Below, piece by piece: positions 22,223 to 23,087 of a stretch of 23,087 nt of DNA. The position numbers were made by a program, and so were the translations under genes. Under the pieces are notes generated by a model. The model saw only the letters and a list, made by a program, of their open reading frames with translations, searched no databases and was not told the DNA's origin. Origin of the DNA: an uncultured Collinsella sp. (GTDB lineage: Bacteria > Actinomycetota > Coriobacteriia > Coriobacteriales > Coriobacteriaceae); assembly GCA_900543275.1 (NCBI GenBank), contig UQQL01000029.1:1-23087 (forward strand). The letters run 5' to 3'. How positions within the stretch are numbered: position 1 is the stretch's first letter; each line of letters opens with the position of its first letter.

Positions 22223-22987
22223 ATGGCAGTTAAACAGACGGCAGGCAGAGACGCCCTGGGGGAGTTCGCTCCCAAATTCGCACAGCTCAACGACGACGTG
22301 CTGTTCGGCGAGGTGTGGAGCCGAGAGAGTGAGCTCTCCCTGCGCGACCGCAGCGTGGTGACGGTGGTTGCCCTGATGTCGCAGGGGCTGACGGACTCTT
22401 CGTTCAAATATCACCTGATGTCCGCAAAGAACAATGGAGTGACCAGGACGGAGATAGCGGAAATCCTTACGCACGCGGCGTTTTATGCGGGTTGGCCCAA
22501 GGCGTGGGCTGCCTTCCGCATGGCGAAGGAGGTCTGGGCGGCCGACGATGCCGCCGACGCAAGGGCTCAGCACCAAAACGAGATGGTTTTCCCCATCGGT
22601 GCCCCCAACGACGCCTTCGCGAAGTACTTTATCGGGCAAAGCTACCTCGCGCCCCTTTCCACCGAGCAGGTCGGTGTCCACAACGTGACGTTCGAGCCCG
22701 GCTGCCGCAACAACTGGCACGTCCATCACGCCAAAAGCGGCGGTGGGCAGATCCTCGTCTGCGTGGCTGGTCGAGGGTTTTACCAGGAGTGGGGAAAGCC
22801 GGCACAGGAGCTGCGCCCCGGCGACGTGGTCAACATCGCCCCGGGGGTGAAGCACTGGCACGGCGCCGCGCCCGACAGCTGGTTCTCGCATCTCGCGTTG
22901 GAGGTTCCGGGCGAGGAGACCTCCAACGAGTGGCTGGAGCCCGTGGGCGACGATGCATACCTTAAAGCGACCAACAAGGAGGCTTAA
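22223..22987 (+). CDS. Carboxymuconolactone decarboxylase-like/cupin fusion, 254 aa
   Basis: AGGAGG fixes the start at the ATG at 22223. The N-terminal half (about 15-110) is a carboxymuconolactone decarboxylase (AhpD-like) helical domain: ELSLRDRSVVTVVALMSQGL and EIAEILTHAAFYAGWPKAW. It lacks the CxxC of AhpD, so it is not a peroxidase. The C-terminal half (about 145-240) is a cupin with metal ligands His166, His168, Gln176 and His211 (NNWHVHHAKSGGGQ; PGDVVNIAPGVKHWHG). Such fusions occur in anaerobes beside MerR regulators and flavin oxidoreductases. The reaction is not established; it probably acts on small organic or quinone-like compounds. Confidence 0.9.
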   Translation: MAVKQTAGRDALGEFAPKFAQLNDDVLFGEVWSRESELSLRDRSVVTVVALMSQGLTDSSFKYHLMSAKNNGVTRTEIAEILTHAAFYAGWPKAWAAFRMAKEVWAADDAADARAQHQNEMVFPIGAPNDAFAKYFIGQSYLAPLSTEQVGVHNVTFEPGCRNNWHVHHAKSGGGQILVCVAGRGFYQEWGKPAQELRPGDVVNIAPGVKHWHGAAPDSWFSHLALEVPGEETSNEWLEPVGDDAYLKATNKEA

Positions 22988-23087
22988 GCACCGTCGCCCG
23001 TCCGCGCCGCCGAGAGCAGCGCGCCCAAATCTGCCTGGATCGCCCCTGCCTTGCTTCCGAGCTGCAGCGGAGCCGAGCCGCCCGAGA
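22984..23087 (-). CDS. Partial C-terminus of an unrecognised protein
   Basis: The minus strand is open from the window end to a stop at 22984-22986, encoding a tail with LQLGSKAGAIQADLGALLSA and ending ARTGDGA. The stop overlaps that of the cupin gene in the palindrome CTTAAG, so the two genes would be convergent and interlocked. The stretch is short and GC-rich, where chance open frames are common, so it may not be coding. No family can be named. Confidence 0.35.
   Translation of the reverse strand, partial: SGGSAPLQLGSKAGAIQADLGALLSAARTGDGA

Overview
The window looks like a contig from a Collinsella-like gut actinobacterium (Coriobacteriia). The core genes are GC-rich. They include a MurT/GatD peptidoglycan-amidation gene, a multi-cluster ferredoxin-like protein, ychF, guaA and ansA in Gram-positive style, nearly all with strong Shine-Dalgarno (SD) sequences. 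Genus assignment is inference. Bases 1-22 are the end of a Nextera (Tn5) sequencing adapter, so the left edge is an assembly end and not biology.

Region 1 (23-3202) is the end of an integrated mobile element, most likely a prophage. Two small XRE regulators diverge from a control region holding three similar dyad sites, as in a phage lysis/lysogeny switch. Leftward lie tiny coupled ORFs. Rightward come a decayed XRE gene, a twin-arginine-type lipoprotein and a large serine integrase. The integrase reading frame ends inside an antisense tRNA-Glu gene, which marks the insertion site.

Region 2 (3262-7645, minus strand) is a three-gene operon: two diverged paralogous helical-repeat proteins, then a single-chain MurT-GatD fusion. 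Two REP-like hairpins with nearly the same core lie at 3262-3296 and 10605-10635.

Region 3 (8145-13138, plus strand) holds three iron-alcohol-dehydrogenase superfamily enzymes in a row (an alcohol dehydrogenase, glycerol dehydrogenase and a second GldA-like paralogue), each preceded by its own control signals, followed by a ferredoxin-like protein with up to four clusters. This suggests redox balancing of fermentation, with glycerol as a likely substrate.

Region 4 (13210-18389) carries ychF with a DUF1648-type membrane protein, an orphan gene and XRE regulator diverging from a perfect 26-bp palindrome, type I asparaginase, and GMP synthase.

Region 5 (18476-23087) looks acquired. Three different SAM methyltransferases form a minus-strand operon of less GC-rich composition behind a DtxR/IdeR-like iron box. 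After about 700 bases with no convincing gene comes a MerR regulator, which diverges across a MerR-type operator from an internally deleted flavin reductase and an intact carboxymuconolactone decarboxylase/cupin fusion. I saw no CRISPR array, rRNA or intact insertion sequence.
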